Shown in pieces: positions 42,042-52,495 of a stretch of 64,000 nt of DNA. The position numbers and the translations under genes are program-made. Each line of letters starts with the position of its first letter. Position 1 is the first letter of the stretch. The notes under the pieces are model-generated. The model searched no databases. It worked only from the letters and a program-made list of their open reading frames with translations, and was not told where the DNA came from. The stretch is from the NCBI RefSeq assembly GCF_001855565.1, contig NZ_MKCR01000027.1, positions 186,001 through 250,000 on the forward strand, in the 5' to 3' direction. Origin of the DNA: Chromobacterium amazonense. GTDB taxonomy: Bacteria; Pseudomonadota; Gammaproteobacteria; Burkholderiales; Chromobacteriaceae.

Positions 42042-42395
42042 ATGCATTGGTATTTCTCAGTTTTGTCCAAGTACGCGGTATTCAGCGGCCGCGCGCGGCG
42101 CCAGGAGTATTGGTATTTCGCGCTGACCAATCTGATCATCAGTCTTATGCTGTTGGTCATTCAGCACCGCGTGCTGGGCAGTCAGAACCAGTGGCTGACA
42201 AATATTTATTCACTGGCGCTATTGTTGCCGTCATTAGCCGTATCTATGCGCCGTTTGCACGATATCGGCCGCAGCGGCTGGTGGATGTGGATCATGTTCA
42301 TCCCTGTGGTCGGCGTCCTCATCTTGCTGGTGTTTCACTGCCAGGATAGCCAAGCGGGCGGCAATCAGTACGGTCCCTCGCCAAAAGACGCGTGA
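42042..42395 (+). CDS. DUF805 membrane protein
   Basis: This 117-residue protein starts MHWYFSVLSKYAVFSGRARR, then QEYWYFALTNLI, and has the MRRLHDIGRSGWW motif between helices and a final hydrophobic stretch IMFIPVVGVLILLVFHCQD, all typical for DUF805 (YhaH-like). Three or four TM helices are expected. Function is unknown. The start at the ATG after GCGAATCACG has only a weak ribosome site; an upstream frame is not family-like. A bidirectional terminator follows. Confidence 0.85.
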   Translation: MHWYFSVLSKYAVFSGRARRQEYWYFALTNLIISLMLLVIQHRVLGSQNQWLTNIYSLALLLPSLAVSMRRLHDIGRSGWWMWIMFIPVVGVLILLVFHCQDSQAGGNQYGPSPKDA

Positions 42396-42415
42396 GTGGC
42401 TAGCCCGATATGCGA

Positions 42416-42441
42416 AAAACCCGCCAATCGGCGGGTTTTGT
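42416..42441. terminator. Bidirectional terminator between DUF805 gene and arnD
   Basis: AAAACCCGCC pairs with GGCGGGTTTT around AATC; A and T runs on both sides let it serve the plus-strand DUF805 gene and the minus-strand arn operon. Confidence 0.85.
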
Positions 42442-42460
42442 CTTGAGGGCGATGCGTGGC

Positions 42461-43360
42461 TTATGCCTGCAGCGCCAGCGTGCCGCTGCGGCCTGGGATT
42501 TCGCCCATGACGACGCGGCCTTTCGGTAGTGCGGCGGCATCCAGGCTGTGGAACAGATCGACGCAGCTGACCAATTGGTAACCCTGGCGCGTCCAGCCGG
42601 CGAGCAGGCGGTCGAAGGTGTCCATCAGCCGCATGCCTTCCAGCTCCGCGTGCAGGGTGTAAACGTGGCCGGTTCCCGGCGTGGCTTCAGTCAGCTTCAG
42701 CAGATGCTCATGCACGTTGTCGTTGCTGAGGCCGTCCAGTCCGATCAGTTCGTCCAGCGTCGGCAGCGTGGTGGGCAGCTGCGGCACGCCCAGCGGCTGG
42801 CCGACGGCGTCCACCGGCTGGAAGGCATGCGTGCCGCGGCCGTCGGACGCGTAGAGCATGTCCAGCTCTTTCTGGTACGCCAGCGCGGCGTCGTTGATCT
42901 GCCAGCCGGCCGCGCCGTGGGTGCAGGCATTCTCGCCGAAGATCTCGCGGAAGCGATCGGCGGCTTTTTTCATCTCGGCGCGGGTCCAGGCGGCGTCCTT
43001 GCCGGCCACGTAGTCCTGCCACTTGATGTGGTCCCAGCAGTGGATGCCCACTTCGAAGCCCGCGTCGCGCACCCCGCGCAGCAAGGCTGCCTCGCGCTTG
43101 CCGATGTCGGGCCCCGGCAGCACGGTGCCGTACAGCAGGGTGCGGATGCCGTAGTGTTCGACGACCGAGGTGCGCGAAACCTTGGACAGGAAGCCGGGAC
43201 GGAACACGCGCTTGATGGCGCGGCCGGTGTGGTCCGGGCCCAGGCTGAACAAAAAGGTGGCGCCGGCCTGGTGGCGCTTGAGGATGTCCATCAGCCGCGG
43301 CACGCCCTCGCGGGTGCCGCGCCAGGTGTCGACGTCTATTTTGAGTGCGAGTTTTTTCAT
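42461..43360 (-). CDS. arnD: 4-deoxy-4-formamido-L-arabinose-phosphoundecaprenol deformylase
   Basis: This 299-residue polysaccharide deacetylase-family protein starts MKKLALKIDVDTWRGT, with Asp in the metal-binding KIDVDT motif. EVGIHCWDHIKWQDYV supplies the His pair. Family features FSLGPDHTGRA and HGAAGWQINDAA are present. It removes the formyl group from the Ara4N lipid carrier on the cytoplasmic side before flipping. It is the last gene of the arn cluster, separated from arnA by a GrpB-family gene and REP palindromes. The start was chosen at MKKLAL rather than ten codons earlier. Confidence 0.92.
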   Translation of the reverse strand: MKKLALKIDVDTWRGTREGVPRLMDILKRHQAGATFLFSLGPDHTGRAIKRVFRPGFLSKVSRTSVVEHYGIRTLLYGTVLPGPDIGKREAALLRGVRDAGFEVGIHCWDHIKWQDYVAGKDAAWTRAEMKKAADRFREIFGENACTHGAAGWQINDAALAYQKELDMLYASDGRGTHAFQPVDAVGQPLGVPQLPTTLPTLDELIGLDGLSNDNVHEHLLKLTEATPGTGHVYTLHAELEGMRLMDTFDRLLAGWTRQGYQLVSCVDLFHSLDAAALPKGRVVMGEIPGRSGTLALQA

Positions 43361-43369
43361 GGTGTCAAA

Positions 43370-43405
43370 GTAGGGCGGAAGCCCGGCCATGCCGGGCGTT
43401 CCGCC
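43370..43405. repeat. REP palindrome (family B), copy 1
   Basis: GTAGGGCGGAAGCCCGGC-CAT-GCCGGGCGTTCCGCC forms a near-perfect hairpin between arnD and the GrpB-family gene. Two related copies lie at 43954-43984 and 44006-44041. Confidence 0.85.
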
Positions 43406-43426
43406 AAGCTGTAATTGGCGGCCAGT

Positions 43427-43945
43427 TTACCGTTTTGCCGCCGTCAGCGCTGCGTTGATGAAGCCACTTTTGGCTTCGGTGTAGCCGGCGCGGTCGTCGC
43501 CGTATCTTTCCGCCAGCTCTTGTTTCAACGCGACATAGCTTGCGGATAATTGCGGGTCCGCGCGCAGCGCGTCGCGGAACAGCAGCTTGTCCCGCCAAAA
43601 AACCGAGCCCAGAGCCACGGCATGCAGATGGATTTGGCGCGGCGGATGGGCGGGCTGGGTGAAGTAATGCCGGTCCGGCATGGCAGCCGCCATTTGCGGC
43701 TGATGGTTGAAATCGATGGCGGACAGCGCCGCGAAATACGGCTCCAGATCGCTCAGCCGCGGCAGGCCCAGCATGATGTCGATGATGGGTTTGGCGCAGA
43801 GGCCAGGCACGGCGGTGCTGCCGATGTGCTCAATGACTGCTTGATTTCCCAGCTTGTCCAACGCGGCGCGGATAGTCGCTGCCGCTTGTTCAAAGCGTTG
43901 CGGCCAGCCAGGGCGGTAGGGAACGATCTGCAGGGTGTCGGCCAT
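43427..43945 (-). CDS. GrpB-family (UPF0157) nucleotidyltransferase-like protein
   Basis: This 172-residue protein has the GrpB signature: IEHIGSTAVPGLCAKPIIDIMLGL (nucleotidyltransferase-like GS and DxM), a middle PDRHYFTQ and RQIHLHAV, and FRDALRADPQLSASYVALKQ. Function is not established; some relatives are fused to dephospho-CoA kinase. It lies inside the arn operon between the ArnA dehydrogenase and arnD genes but has no known role in Ara4N synthesis. REP palindromes bracket it on both sides, suggesting it was moved here. Confidence 0.85.
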   Translation of the reverse strand: MADTLQIVPYRPGWPQRFEQAAATIRAALDKLGNQAVIEHIGSTAVPGLCAKPIIDIMLGLPRLSDLEPYFAALSAIDFNHQPQMAAAMPDRHYFTQPAHPPRQIHLHAVALGSVFWRDKLLFRDALRADPQLSASYVALKQELAERYGDDRAGYTEAKSGFINAALTAAKR

Positions 43946-43953
43946 GTCTGGAA

Positions 43954-43984
43954 GTAGGGCGGAAGCCCCAAAGGGCGTTCCGCC
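43954..43984. repeat. REP palindrome (family B), copy 2
   Basis: GTAGGGCGGAAGCCCCAAAGGGCGTTCCGCC lies 8 bases upstream of the GrpB-family start codon. It is shorter in the loop than copy 1. Confidence 0.8.
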
Positions 43985-44005
43985 ATCAGAGGCTTGCGGG
44001 CGCGC

Positions 44006-44041
44006 GGCGGAACGCCCGGCAGAGCCGGGCTTCCGCCCTAC
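44006..44041. repeat. REP palindrome (family B), copy 3, inverted
   Basis: GGCGGAACGCCCGGC-AGA-GCCGGGCTTCCGCCCTAC is inverted relative to copies 1 and 2 and ends ten bases before the stop of the ArnA dehydrogenase gene. With copy 2 it forms a BIME-like pair. Confidence 0.85.
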
Positions 44042-44051
44042 GGCTTGGGGA

Positions 44052-45095
44052 TTACACCGACAGATCGCGGCTGGCGGCGACTTGGTCGCGGTAGTAGTCG
44101 TAGATGCCGCGCAGTGCGTCGGCCATGGTCACGCCCGGCTTCCAGTCCAGATCGGCCATGGTGTTGGCGATCTTGGGCACGCGGTTCTGCACGTCCTGGT
44201 AGCCCTTGCCGTAGTACTGGCCGGAGGTGGTTTCTTCAACCTTCACCTTGTCGGCGTTCAGCTGGTATTCCGGGTAGACGCGGGCCAGATCCAGCATCAT
44301 CTGCGCCAGTTCGCGGATGGAGTAGTTGTTGGCCGGGTTGCCGATGTTGTAGATCTGGCCGGAAGCTTTGCCGTCCTTGTTCTCGATGATCTTCATCAGC
44401 GCGCTGATGCCGTCGTCGACATAGGTGAAGGCGCGCTTTTGATTGCCGCCGTCCACCAGCTTGATGGTCTCGCCGCGCACGATGTGGCCCAGGAACTGGG
44501 TGATCACGCGGCTGGAGCCTTCCTTCGGCGTGTTGATGTTGTCCAGGCCGCCGCCGATCCAGTTGAACGGGCGGAACAGCGTGTAATTCAGGCCCTCTTC
44601 CATCGCGTAGGCGTGGATCACGCGGTCCATCAGCTGCTTGGAGCAGGCGTAGATCCAGCGCGGCTTGTTGATCGGGCCGTAGATCAGCTGGGAGTTTTCC
44701 GGGTCGAACTCGGCGTCCTGGCTCATGCCGTACACTTCCGAGGTGGACGGGAACACCAGGTGTTTTTTGTACTTCACGCACTGGCGGACGATGGGCAGGT
44801 TGGCCTCGAAGTCCAGCTCGAACACGCGCAGCGGGTTGTTGACGTAGGTGGACGGGGTGGCGATGGCCACCAGCGGCAGCACCACGTCGCACTTCTTGAC
44901 GTGGTATTCGATCCACTCCTTATTGATGGTGATGTCGCCTTCGAAGAAGTGGAAGCGCGGATGGTCCTTCCATTCGGCCACGCGGTCGGCATGCATGTCC
45001 ATGCCGTAGATTTCCCAGTCGGTGGTTTCGATGATGCGCTTGGTCAGGTGGTGGCCGATGAAACCGTTCACGCCCAGGATCAGTACTTTCTTCAT
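44052..45095 (-). CDS. arnA: UDP-glucuronic acid decarboxylase (ArnA C-terminal domain as a separate gene)
   Basis: This 347-residue SDR-type enzyme starts MKKVLILGVNGFIGHHLTKR with the GxxGxxG NAD motif. Ser/Thr and Tyr-Lys active-site residues lie in STSEVYG and YACSKQLMDR, and RPFNWIGGGLD and TFVDD-like TYVDDG are typical of the ArnA dehydrogenase domain. It oxidises and decarboxylates UDP-glucuronate to UDP-4-ketopentose. In E. coli it is the C-terminal half of bifunctional ArnA; here it is a separate gene 42 bases after the formyltransferase gene. The two may associate as proteins. Confidence 0.93.
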   Translation of the reverse strand: MKKVLILGVNGFIGHHLTKRIIETTDWEIYGMDMHADRVAEWKDHPRFHFFEGDITINKEWIEYHVKKCDVVLPLVAIATPSTYVNNPLRVFELDFEANLPIVRQCVKYKKHLVFPSTSEVYGMSQDAEFDPENSQLIYGPINKPRWIYACSKQLMDRVIHAYAMEEGLNYTLFRPFNWIGGGLDNINTPKEGSSRVITQFLGHIVRGETIKLVDGGNQKRAFTYVDDGISALMKIIENKDGKASGQIYNIGNPANNYSIRELAQMMLDLARVYPEYQLNADKVKVEETTSGQYYGKGYQDVQNRVPKIANTMADLDWKPGVTMADALRGIYDYYRDQVAASRDLSV

Positions 45096-45137
45096 TGGAT
45101 GTCCTCACTCGCCCATAGGCGGAATAATCGAATTCTT

Positions 45138-46055
45138 TTACAGCGTCAGCGCGTCGGTTCCAACGCGGCCGGCGAAGTTGTCGGCAGTCAGCGGCAGGCC
45201 TTCCAGCTCCGCTTCCAGCACCATCAGGCGGCCGCCGTCGGAGCAGCGCAGCCACAGTTGGCCGTCGACGGCGTAAAGCTCGGCGCGCGCGGCAGGCTCG
45301 GCAAAGCCGGCGCGCAGCGTTTTCCACAATAACAGGCGGCCGGCGGCGGTGTCGGCGAAAGCGCCTGGAAACGGCCGCGTCAGCGCGCGCACGAAGTTGT
45401 GCAGTTGCGCGGCCCCGGCCTGCGCGTCGATGCGGCCGTCTTCCGGCTTGCGCCCGCCAAAATACGCGCCCAGGCTTAAATCCTGCTGGATATGCGGCGC
45501 GCTGCCGGCGATCAGGCCGGGCAGGCTGTGCCACAACACCATTTCCGCCGCCAGCGTGACCTTGGCGAACACTTCGTCGGCGCTGTCGTCCGGCAGGATG
45601 GGCACCGCCATCTGATCGACGATGGGGCCGTTGTCCGGCTTGATGTTCATCTGGTGCAAGGTGGCGCCGGTTTCGGCCTCGCCATGGATGATGGCCCAGT
45701 TGATCGGCACCCGGCCGCGGTACTTGGGCAGCAGCGAACCGTGCATATTGTACGCGCCGCGACGAGCGGCTTCCAATAGCGGCGCCTTCAGCATGTGGCG
45801 GTAATAGAAGGAGAACACGAAATCGGCCTGGCAGGCTTGGACCTGTTCGACGACCTCCGGCGCATTCGGGTCATCCGGCGTGATCACCGGAATGCCGTAG
45901 TCGCGGGCGGTCTGGGCTACGCTGCCAAACCAGATGTTCTCGTTCGGGTTGTCCTGATGAGTGACGACCAGCGCGACCTCGACGCCGCGGCCGATCAGCG
46001 CCTTCAGGCAGCGCACGCCGACGTTGTGGTAGGCGAAGACGACGGCGCGGCTCAT
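45138..46055 (-). CDS. UDP-Ara4N formyltransferase (ArnA N-terminal domain as a separate gene)
   Basis: This 305-residue formyltransferase starts MSRAVVFAYHNVGVRCLKAL. The catalytic Asn-His-Asp set is seen in NMHGSLLPKYRGRVPINWAI and the KPDNGPIVDQ part. A C-terminal OB-like domain follows from about 205. It uses N10-formyltetrahydrofolate to formylate UDP-Ara4N. Its ATG overlaps the arnC stop (ATGA), showing translational coupling. In enterobacteria this activity is fused to the decarboxylase; the separate state here is a clear difference. Confidence 0.92.
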   Translation of the reverse strand: MSRAVVFAYHNVGVRCLKALIGRGVEVALVVTHQDNPNENIWFGSVAQTARDYGIPVITPDDPNAPEVVEQVQACQADFVFSFYYRHMLKAPLLEAARRGAYNMHGSLLPKYRGRVPINWAIIHGEAETGATLHQMNIKPDNGPIVDQMAVPILPDDSADEVFAKVTLAAEMVLWHSLPGLIAGSAPHIQQDLSLGAYFGGRKPEDGRIDAQAGAAQLHNFVRALTRPFPGAFADTAAGRLLLWKTLRAGFAEPAARAELYAVDGQLWLRCSDGGRLMVLEAELEGLPLTADNFAGRVGTDALTL

Positions 46056-47002
46056 GCTTGGCTTTCCTTCTGCTCCAGCACCGCCTGGATCACGTAGCGC
46101 GGCCGGGAACGCACTTCCTGGTAGATGCGGCCGATGTATTCGCCCAACAGGCCGATGCCGAACAGCGCGATGCCCACCAGGAAGAACACGATGGCGAACA
46201 GCGTGAACACGCCGCCCACTTCCGGTCCCAGGATCAGCCGGCGCAGGATCAGGTAGATCACCAGGATGCCGGAGCCTGCCGATACCGCCATCCCCAGCAG
46301 CGAAAACCATTGCAGCGGCACGATGGAGAAGCCGGTCATCAGGTCGAAGTTCAGCCGGATTAGGCTGTACAGCGAGTACTTGGACTCGCCGGCGAAGCGC
46401 TCCTCATGGCCGACGACCACTTCGGTCGGATTTTGCGCAAACTGGTAGGCCAGCGCCGGAATGAAGGTGTGCAGCTCATTGCATTGATTGATGGTGTCGA
46501 TGATGCGGCGGCTGTAGGCGCGCATCATGCAGCCCTGGTCGGTCATCTTGATGCGGGTCAGCTTCTCGCGCAGCCGGTTCATCGCGCGGCTGGCCACGTG
46601 GCGCCACAGGCTGTCGTTGCGCTGGCGGCGGATGGAGCCGACGTAGTCGTGGCCCTTGTCCATCTCCGCCAGCAGCAGGCCGATGTCTTCCGGCGGGTTC
46701 TGCAGGTCGGCGTCCAGCGTCACCACGCGTTCGCCGCGGCTGTGCTCGAAGCCGGCCAGAATGGCGCGGTGCTGGCCGAAGTTGCCGTTGAACAGCACTA
46801 CGCGCGTGACGTCCGGCCGTTGGGCGAACTGGTCGGCCAGCATGGCGGCGCTCTTGTCGCGGCTGCCGTCATTGATGAAGATGATCTCGTAGCGCAGCTT
46901 CAGCGCGTCCAGCGCGGGGTACAGGCGGTCGAACAGCGCCGGCAGCACGTCTTGTTCGTTGTAGACCGGGATGACCACGGAAAGGTTGATGGCGGTATTC
47001 AT
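46052..47002 (-). CDS. arnC: Undecaprenyl-phosphate Ara4FN transferase
   Basis: This 316-residue GT2 enzyme starts MNTAINLSVVIPVYNEQDVL, with DGSRDKS and the DADLQNPPED DxD motif, a QGCMMRAYSR acceptor loop and two C-terminal TM helices (about 230-300). It moves 4-formamido-Ara from UDP to undecaprenyl phosphate at the inner membrane. It lies between arnB and the formyltransferase gene, with a six-base gap to arnB. Length and motif order match E. coli ArnC. Confidence 0.93.
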   Translation of the reverse strand: MNTAINLSVVIPVYNEQDVLPALFDRLYPALDALKLRYEIIFINDGSRDKSAAMLADQFAQRPDVTRVVLFNGNFGQHRAILAGFEHSRGERVVTLDADLQNPPEDIGLLLAEMDKGHDYVGSIRRQRNDSLWRHVASRAMNRLREKLTRIKMTDQGCMMRAYSRRIIDTINQCNELHTFIPALAYQFAQNPTEVVVGHEERFAGESKYSLYSLIRLNFDLMTGFSIVPLQWFSLLGMAVSAGSGILVIYLILRRLILGPEVGGVFTLFAIVFFLVGIALFGIGLLGEYIGRIYQEVRSRPRYVIQAVLEQKESQA

Positions 47003-47007
47003 GAGTC

Positions 47008-48132
47008 TCAGTGTAAAACGGCGCGCAGCACGGCGCTGAAGGTTTGGCAGACGCGGATCACGTCTTCGTCGCGCATCGCCGGGAATAGCGGCAGCGTCAC
47101 GGTGCGCGCGCCGATGTCCTCCGCCACCGGAAACTGCCCTTCGGCATAACCCTTTTCGCGGAACAGCGTGAACAGGTGCATGGCCGGGTAGTGCACGCCG
47201 ACGCCGATGTGCTCGGCCTTCATGCGGGCGATGAACTCGCCGCGGCCGATGCGCATGCGCTGCAAGGGCAGCAGTGGCTGGAACATGTGCCAGTTGCTGT
47301 TCTGGAAGTCTTCCGGCGGCAGCGCGCAGCCGAGCGAGCGGTCGAAATGCTGGAAATACAGGCGCGCCAGTTCGCGGCGGCGGGCGTTGAAGCCGTCCAG
47401 TTTTTTCAACTGACCGAGCCCTATCATGGCGGCGATGTCCGTCATATTGGCCTTGCCGCCCAGCACGTCCACGTCCATGGTGCCGTCGGCGAAGCGGGTC
47501 ACGCCCTGCAGCCGCAGTTTTTCGAACAGCCGCGCTTCTTCATCGTTGTTTAGCACCAGGCAGCCGCCTTCGCCGCTGGTCATGTTCTTGTTGGCGTGGA
47601 AACTGAACGAGATCAGGTCTCCCTCGCGGCCGATGCGCCGTCCCTGCCAGTTGGCGCCCATCGATTGCGCGGCGTCTTCCACCACGCGCAGCTTATGGCG
47701 GCGGGCGATGCCGTACAGGCGGTCGCGGTCCACCGGTAGGCCGGCCAGGTCCACCGGAATGATGGCCTTGGTGCGCGGGGTGATCGCGGCTTCGATCTTG
47801 GACAGGTCGATATTGCGGGTGAGTGGATCGGCATCGACAAACACCGGCGTCGCGCCCACTTTCAGGATCACATTGGCGGTGGCGATCCAGCTCAGCGGGC
47901 AGGTGATGACTTCGTCACCGGGACCGATGCCGGCGATCTGCAGCGCCATCTCCAATGCGGCGGTGGCGGACGAAACCAGCCGCACCGGGCGGCCGCCGCA
48001 GAAGGCGGACAGCTCGGCTTCCAGCTGCTGGCAACGCGGGCCGGTGGTAATCCAGCCTGAGCGCAATACTTCGCCGACGGCGGCGATGGTGTCCTCGTCT
48101 ATGGCGGGACGGGTAAACGGCAGAAAATCCAT
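47008..48132 (-). CDS. arnB: UDP-4-amino-4-deoxy-L-arabinose aminotransferase
   Basis: This 374-residue DegT/DnrJ/EryC1 aminotransferase has the PLP lysine in SFHANKNMTSGEGG, with VVEDAAQSMGANW for the cofactor Asp. It starts MDFLPFTRPAIDEDTIAAVG, as in ArnB proteins. It makes UDP-Ara4N from the 4-keto sugar using glutamate. It comes before arnC in the operon; upstream lies a palindromic repeat and then arnE. Confidence 0.93.
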   Translation of the reverse strand: MDFLPFTRPAIDEDTIAAVGEVLRSGWITTGPRCQQLEAELSAFCGGRPVRLVSSATAALEMALQIAGIGPGDEVITCPLSWIATANVILKVGATPVFVDADPLTRNIDLSKIEAAITPRTKAIIPVDLAGLPVDRDRLYGIARRHKLRVVEDAAQSMGANWQGRRIGREGDLISFSFHANKNMTSGEGGCLVLNNDEEARLFEKLRLQGVTRFADGTMDVDVLGGKANMTDIAAMIGLGQLKKLDGFNARRRELARLYFQHFDRSLGCALPPEDFQNSNWHMFQPLLPLQRMRIGRGEFIARMKAEHIGVGVHYPAMHLFTLFREKGYAEGQFPVAEDIGARTVTLPLFPAMRDEDVIRVCQTFSAVLRAVLH

Positions 48133-48150
48133 ATCAAACCCTGAGAATTA

Positions 48151-48230
48151 GCCACGGAAGCACACGGAAACACACGGAAGGCCGTGTGGGGCCGTGAATC
48201 TTTCCGTGTCATTCCGTGTGCTTCCGTGGC
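48151..48230. repeat. MITE-like inverted repeat, copy 1 (perfect 19-bp ends)
   Basis: GCCACGGAAGCACACGGAA at 48151-48169 is the exact reverse complement of 48212-48230. The 80-base element lies between arnE and arnB and may form a long hairpin in the mRNA. Related elements lie at 48633-48754 and 59857-59965. Confidence 0.8.
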
Positions 48231-48244
48231 CAATGAATCGTTTT

Positions 48245-48616
48245 TCAGCTGCGCGCGACCACCACCACGCCGACGATGATCACGGCGATGCCGATCAGCT
48301 TCTGCGCGGTGAGGGCCTCGCCAAACAGCCAGTAGGCCAAGAGCGCGTTGACCACATAGCCGATGGACAGCATGGGGTAGGCCACGCTGACCTCGACGCG
48401 CGACAGCGCCATGATCCACACCACCACGCTGACCACATAGCAGGACAAACCGCCGATGATGGGCAGATTGGTGGCCAGCGACCAGGCGGTCGGCCAGGCA
48501 TTGGCCAGCGAAAAATCAAAGTGGCCGATCTGGCGCACGCCTGCCTTCAAGCATAGCTGCGCGGCAGCATTCAGCAGCACGCCGAACAGGATCAATCCAA
48601 ATTCAATCAGTTTCAT
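48245..48616 (-). CDS. arnE: Small multidrug-resistance-type flippase subunit of the arn cluster
   Basis: This 123-residue protein has four TM helices of the SMR/EamA type, starting MKLIEFGLILFGVLLNAAAQ with the conserved LNAAAQLCLK. It later has SYVVSVVVWIMALSRVEVSVAYPML-like Tyr/Pro features. It should flip Ara4N-undecaprenyl phosphate across the inner membrane, the role of ArnE/ArnF in E. coli. Only one such gene is seen, so it may act as a homodimer or pair with a partner elsewhere. Repeats flank it on both sides. Confidence 0.85.
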   Translation of the reverse strand: MKLIEFGLILFGVLLNAAAQLCLKAGVRQIGHFDFSLANAWPTAWSLATNLPIIGGLSCYVVSVVVWIMALSRVEVSVAYPMLSIGYVVNALLAYWLFGEALTAQKLIGIAVIIVGVVVVARS

Positions 48617-48632
48617 AGAACAACCAGTTAGC

Positions 48633-48754
48633 GCCACGGAAACACACTGAAGCACGCGGAAAAAACAGGATGGTGTCGCTGGCTTTTGTCAGAGTCAGGT
48701 AGGCGACACCATTATGGCCAGATTTTTTCGTGTCATTCCGTGTGTTTCCGTGGC
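48633..48754. repeat. MITE-like inverted repeat, copy 2, with internal hairpin
   Basis: GCCACGGAAACAC (48633-48645) pairs with GTGTTTCCGTGGC (48742-48754). Inside lies a second hairpin, TGGTGTCGC / GCGACACCA (about 48671-48711). It fills most of the gap between arnT and arnE. Confidence 0.75.
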
Positions 48755-48764
48755 AAATTATCCA

Positions 48765-50417
48765 TCAAGGTTTGGCCACCACCATGCGCCGCGGGTCCTG
48801 ATAGATCACCTTCATCGGCAGGCCCTGTTTCTGCAGCTCCTGATAGGTGTCGTCGCCCAGCATGGCGACGGCCTTGGGCGCGGCGCGCCAGCGTTCGACG
48901 AATTGCCCGATATGCGGCATCCAGCGCTGCGGTTCCTGCCCTTCGCCGAACTCGAACTCGTCGACGAATTCCACCAGCGTCACTGGCCGGCCCACATAGT
49001 AGGGGAAGGTCTGATCGTAGTAGCGGACGGAGTAGATTTCGCTGTCCGGCGTCAGATACGGCTGGATTTGTGCGACGATTTTCTTGCTGCCCTTGAGCCG
49101 GCCATAGCTGTCGTGGCCGCTGGCGGCCTGCGTCACCGCCAGCAGGCTGCCAAAGGACAGCGCGGCCACGGCGGCCAGCATCTGCTGGCGGCCCAGCGCG
49201 CGCCAGGCGAAGACCGCGCCGATCAGGAACAACGCCGCGCCGGCGGCGATGAAGCGGGCAAACGGCAGGATCACGTCTGGCGGCGAGTCGGCGTTGGCGA
49301 AGCGGTCGGCGAACGGCCAGGCGAAGAGCAGGGCCAGCCACAGCAGAGCCGGCAGAATCATATGCTTTTTCAGCTCGCGCGGGGCCATCCGGCTGAAGCT
49401 GTGCGCCAGCAGCAGGGCCAGCGCCGGGAATAGCGGCAGGATGTAGGACGGCAGCTTGGAGCTGGACTTGCTGAAGAAGGCGAAGATGAACACGCTCCAG
49501 ATCAGCAGCAGGCGGCCGACGCGCAGGCCGGCGGCGCGATCGCTCCAGCCCTCCTTGACGAGGCGCGGCAGCAGCGTGGTCCACGGCAGCAGGCCCAGGA
49601 TCAGGTAGGGCACGAAATACCATGGCGCGCCGGTGCGCTTGTGTTCGGTGGTGAGGAAGCGTTCGAAATGTTCGCGGATGAAGAAAAAGTGGGCGAAATC
49701 CGGATTGCGTTCCGAAACCAGCGCGAACCACGGGGCTGTGAGGGCGAAGAACAGCGCCAGGCCGCTGAGCCAGTGCATGCGTTTCCAGAACGCCCATTGC
49801 CAGTTGACCAGGCTGTACAGCACTAGGGTGGCGCCGGGGATCAGCAGGCCGATCAGGCCCTTGCTCAGCACCGCGCCGGCCATGGCCGCCCAGGTGATCC
49901 ACATCGCCCAGCGGGTTTCGGCGCGGCTGGCGCCGTCGCGCTGGGCCAGCAGAAAGCCACATAGCGCCGAGGTCAGGAAGAAGCTGACGCCCATGTCCAA
50001 CGACAGGAAATGGCTGTTGGCGATGATCCAGGCCATGCCGCCTGCGGCCAGCGCGGCGTAGCGGCCAGCGTCCACGCCCCATAGCTTGCGCGCGGTCAGC
50101 GCCACCGCCGCCACGCTGAGAAAGCCGGTCAGGCCCGGCCAGAAGCGGGCGGCGAACTCGTTGACGCCGAAGGCGGCGAAGCTCAAAGCGCCCATCCAGT
50201 ATTGCAGGATGGGTTTTTCGAAGTACAGCAAGCCGTTGAGCCTGGGCGTGATCCAGTCGCCGCTGTGCAGCATGAACAGCGAGATGGTGGCGTAGCGGCC
50301 CTCGTCGGCGTGGATCAAGCCGCGATAGCCCAAGCTGCCGAACCAGATCAGCGCGAACAGCAGCCAGATGGCGGCTTCCAGCGCGCGAGGCAGGGCAGTG
50401 GCCTTGGAGTGGTTCAT
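48765..50417 (-). CDS. arnT: Ara4N lipid A transferase (GT83 / ArnT)
   Basis: This 550-residue membrane glycosyltransferase has about 12 predicted helices. The first periplasmic loop carries HADEGRYATISLFMLHSGDW and GLLYFEKPILQYW, diagnostic of ArnT/PMT-like GT-C enzymes. A C-terminal periplasmic domain begins near residue 440. It transfers Ara4N from the lipid carrier to lipid A phosphates, giving resistance to polymyxin and cationic peptides. The start at MNHSKAT (GGAATCC upstream) is preferred over an ATG six codons earlier. It is the first gene of the cluster here. Confidence 0.9.
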   Translation of the reverse strand: MNHSKATALPRALEAAIWLLFALIWFGSLGYRGLIHADEGRYATISLFMLHSGDWITPRLNGLLYFEKPILQYWMGALSFAAFGVNEFAARFWPGLTGFLSVAAVALTARKLWGVDAGRYAALAAGGMAWIIANSHFLSLDMGVSFFLTSALCGFLLAQRDGASRAETRWAMWITWAAMAGAVLSKGLIGLLIPGATLVLYSLVNWQWAFWKRMHWLSGLALFFALTAPWFALVSERNPDFAHFFFIREHFERFLTTEHKRTGAPWYFVPYLILGLLPWTTLLPRLVKEGWSDRAAGLRVGRLLLIWSVFIFAFFSKSSSKLPSYILPLFPALALLLAHSFSRMAPRELKKHMILPALLWLALLFAWPFADRFANADSPPDVILPFARFIAAGAALFLIGAVFAWRALGRQQMLAAVAALSFGSLLAVTQAASGHDSYGRLKGSKKIVAQIQPYLTPDSEIYSVRYYDQTFPYYVGRPVTLVEFVDEFEFGEGQEPQRWMPHIGQFVERWRAAPKAVAMLGDDTYQELQKQGLPMKVIYQDPRRMVVAKP

Positions 50418-50523
50418 CGAGGATTCCGAAGTCATTGGTCAGAAGGCGCCGGGGCCGGGAAACCGGTTAGGATACCCGATCCCGCCGCCGCTGTGGGGTG
50501 CTCGAAGGCCCGCCCATCCTGGT

Positions 50524-52399
<1,876 letters not shown>

Positions 52400-52495
52400 G
52401 CTGCCTAATCCCTGATGAGTTGATGATGGGATTATCCGGAATAGCCGGCAAGCGGTCTGTTGGCTTCCTGTCGGCGCTTTGTGACGGTGAGTGAC

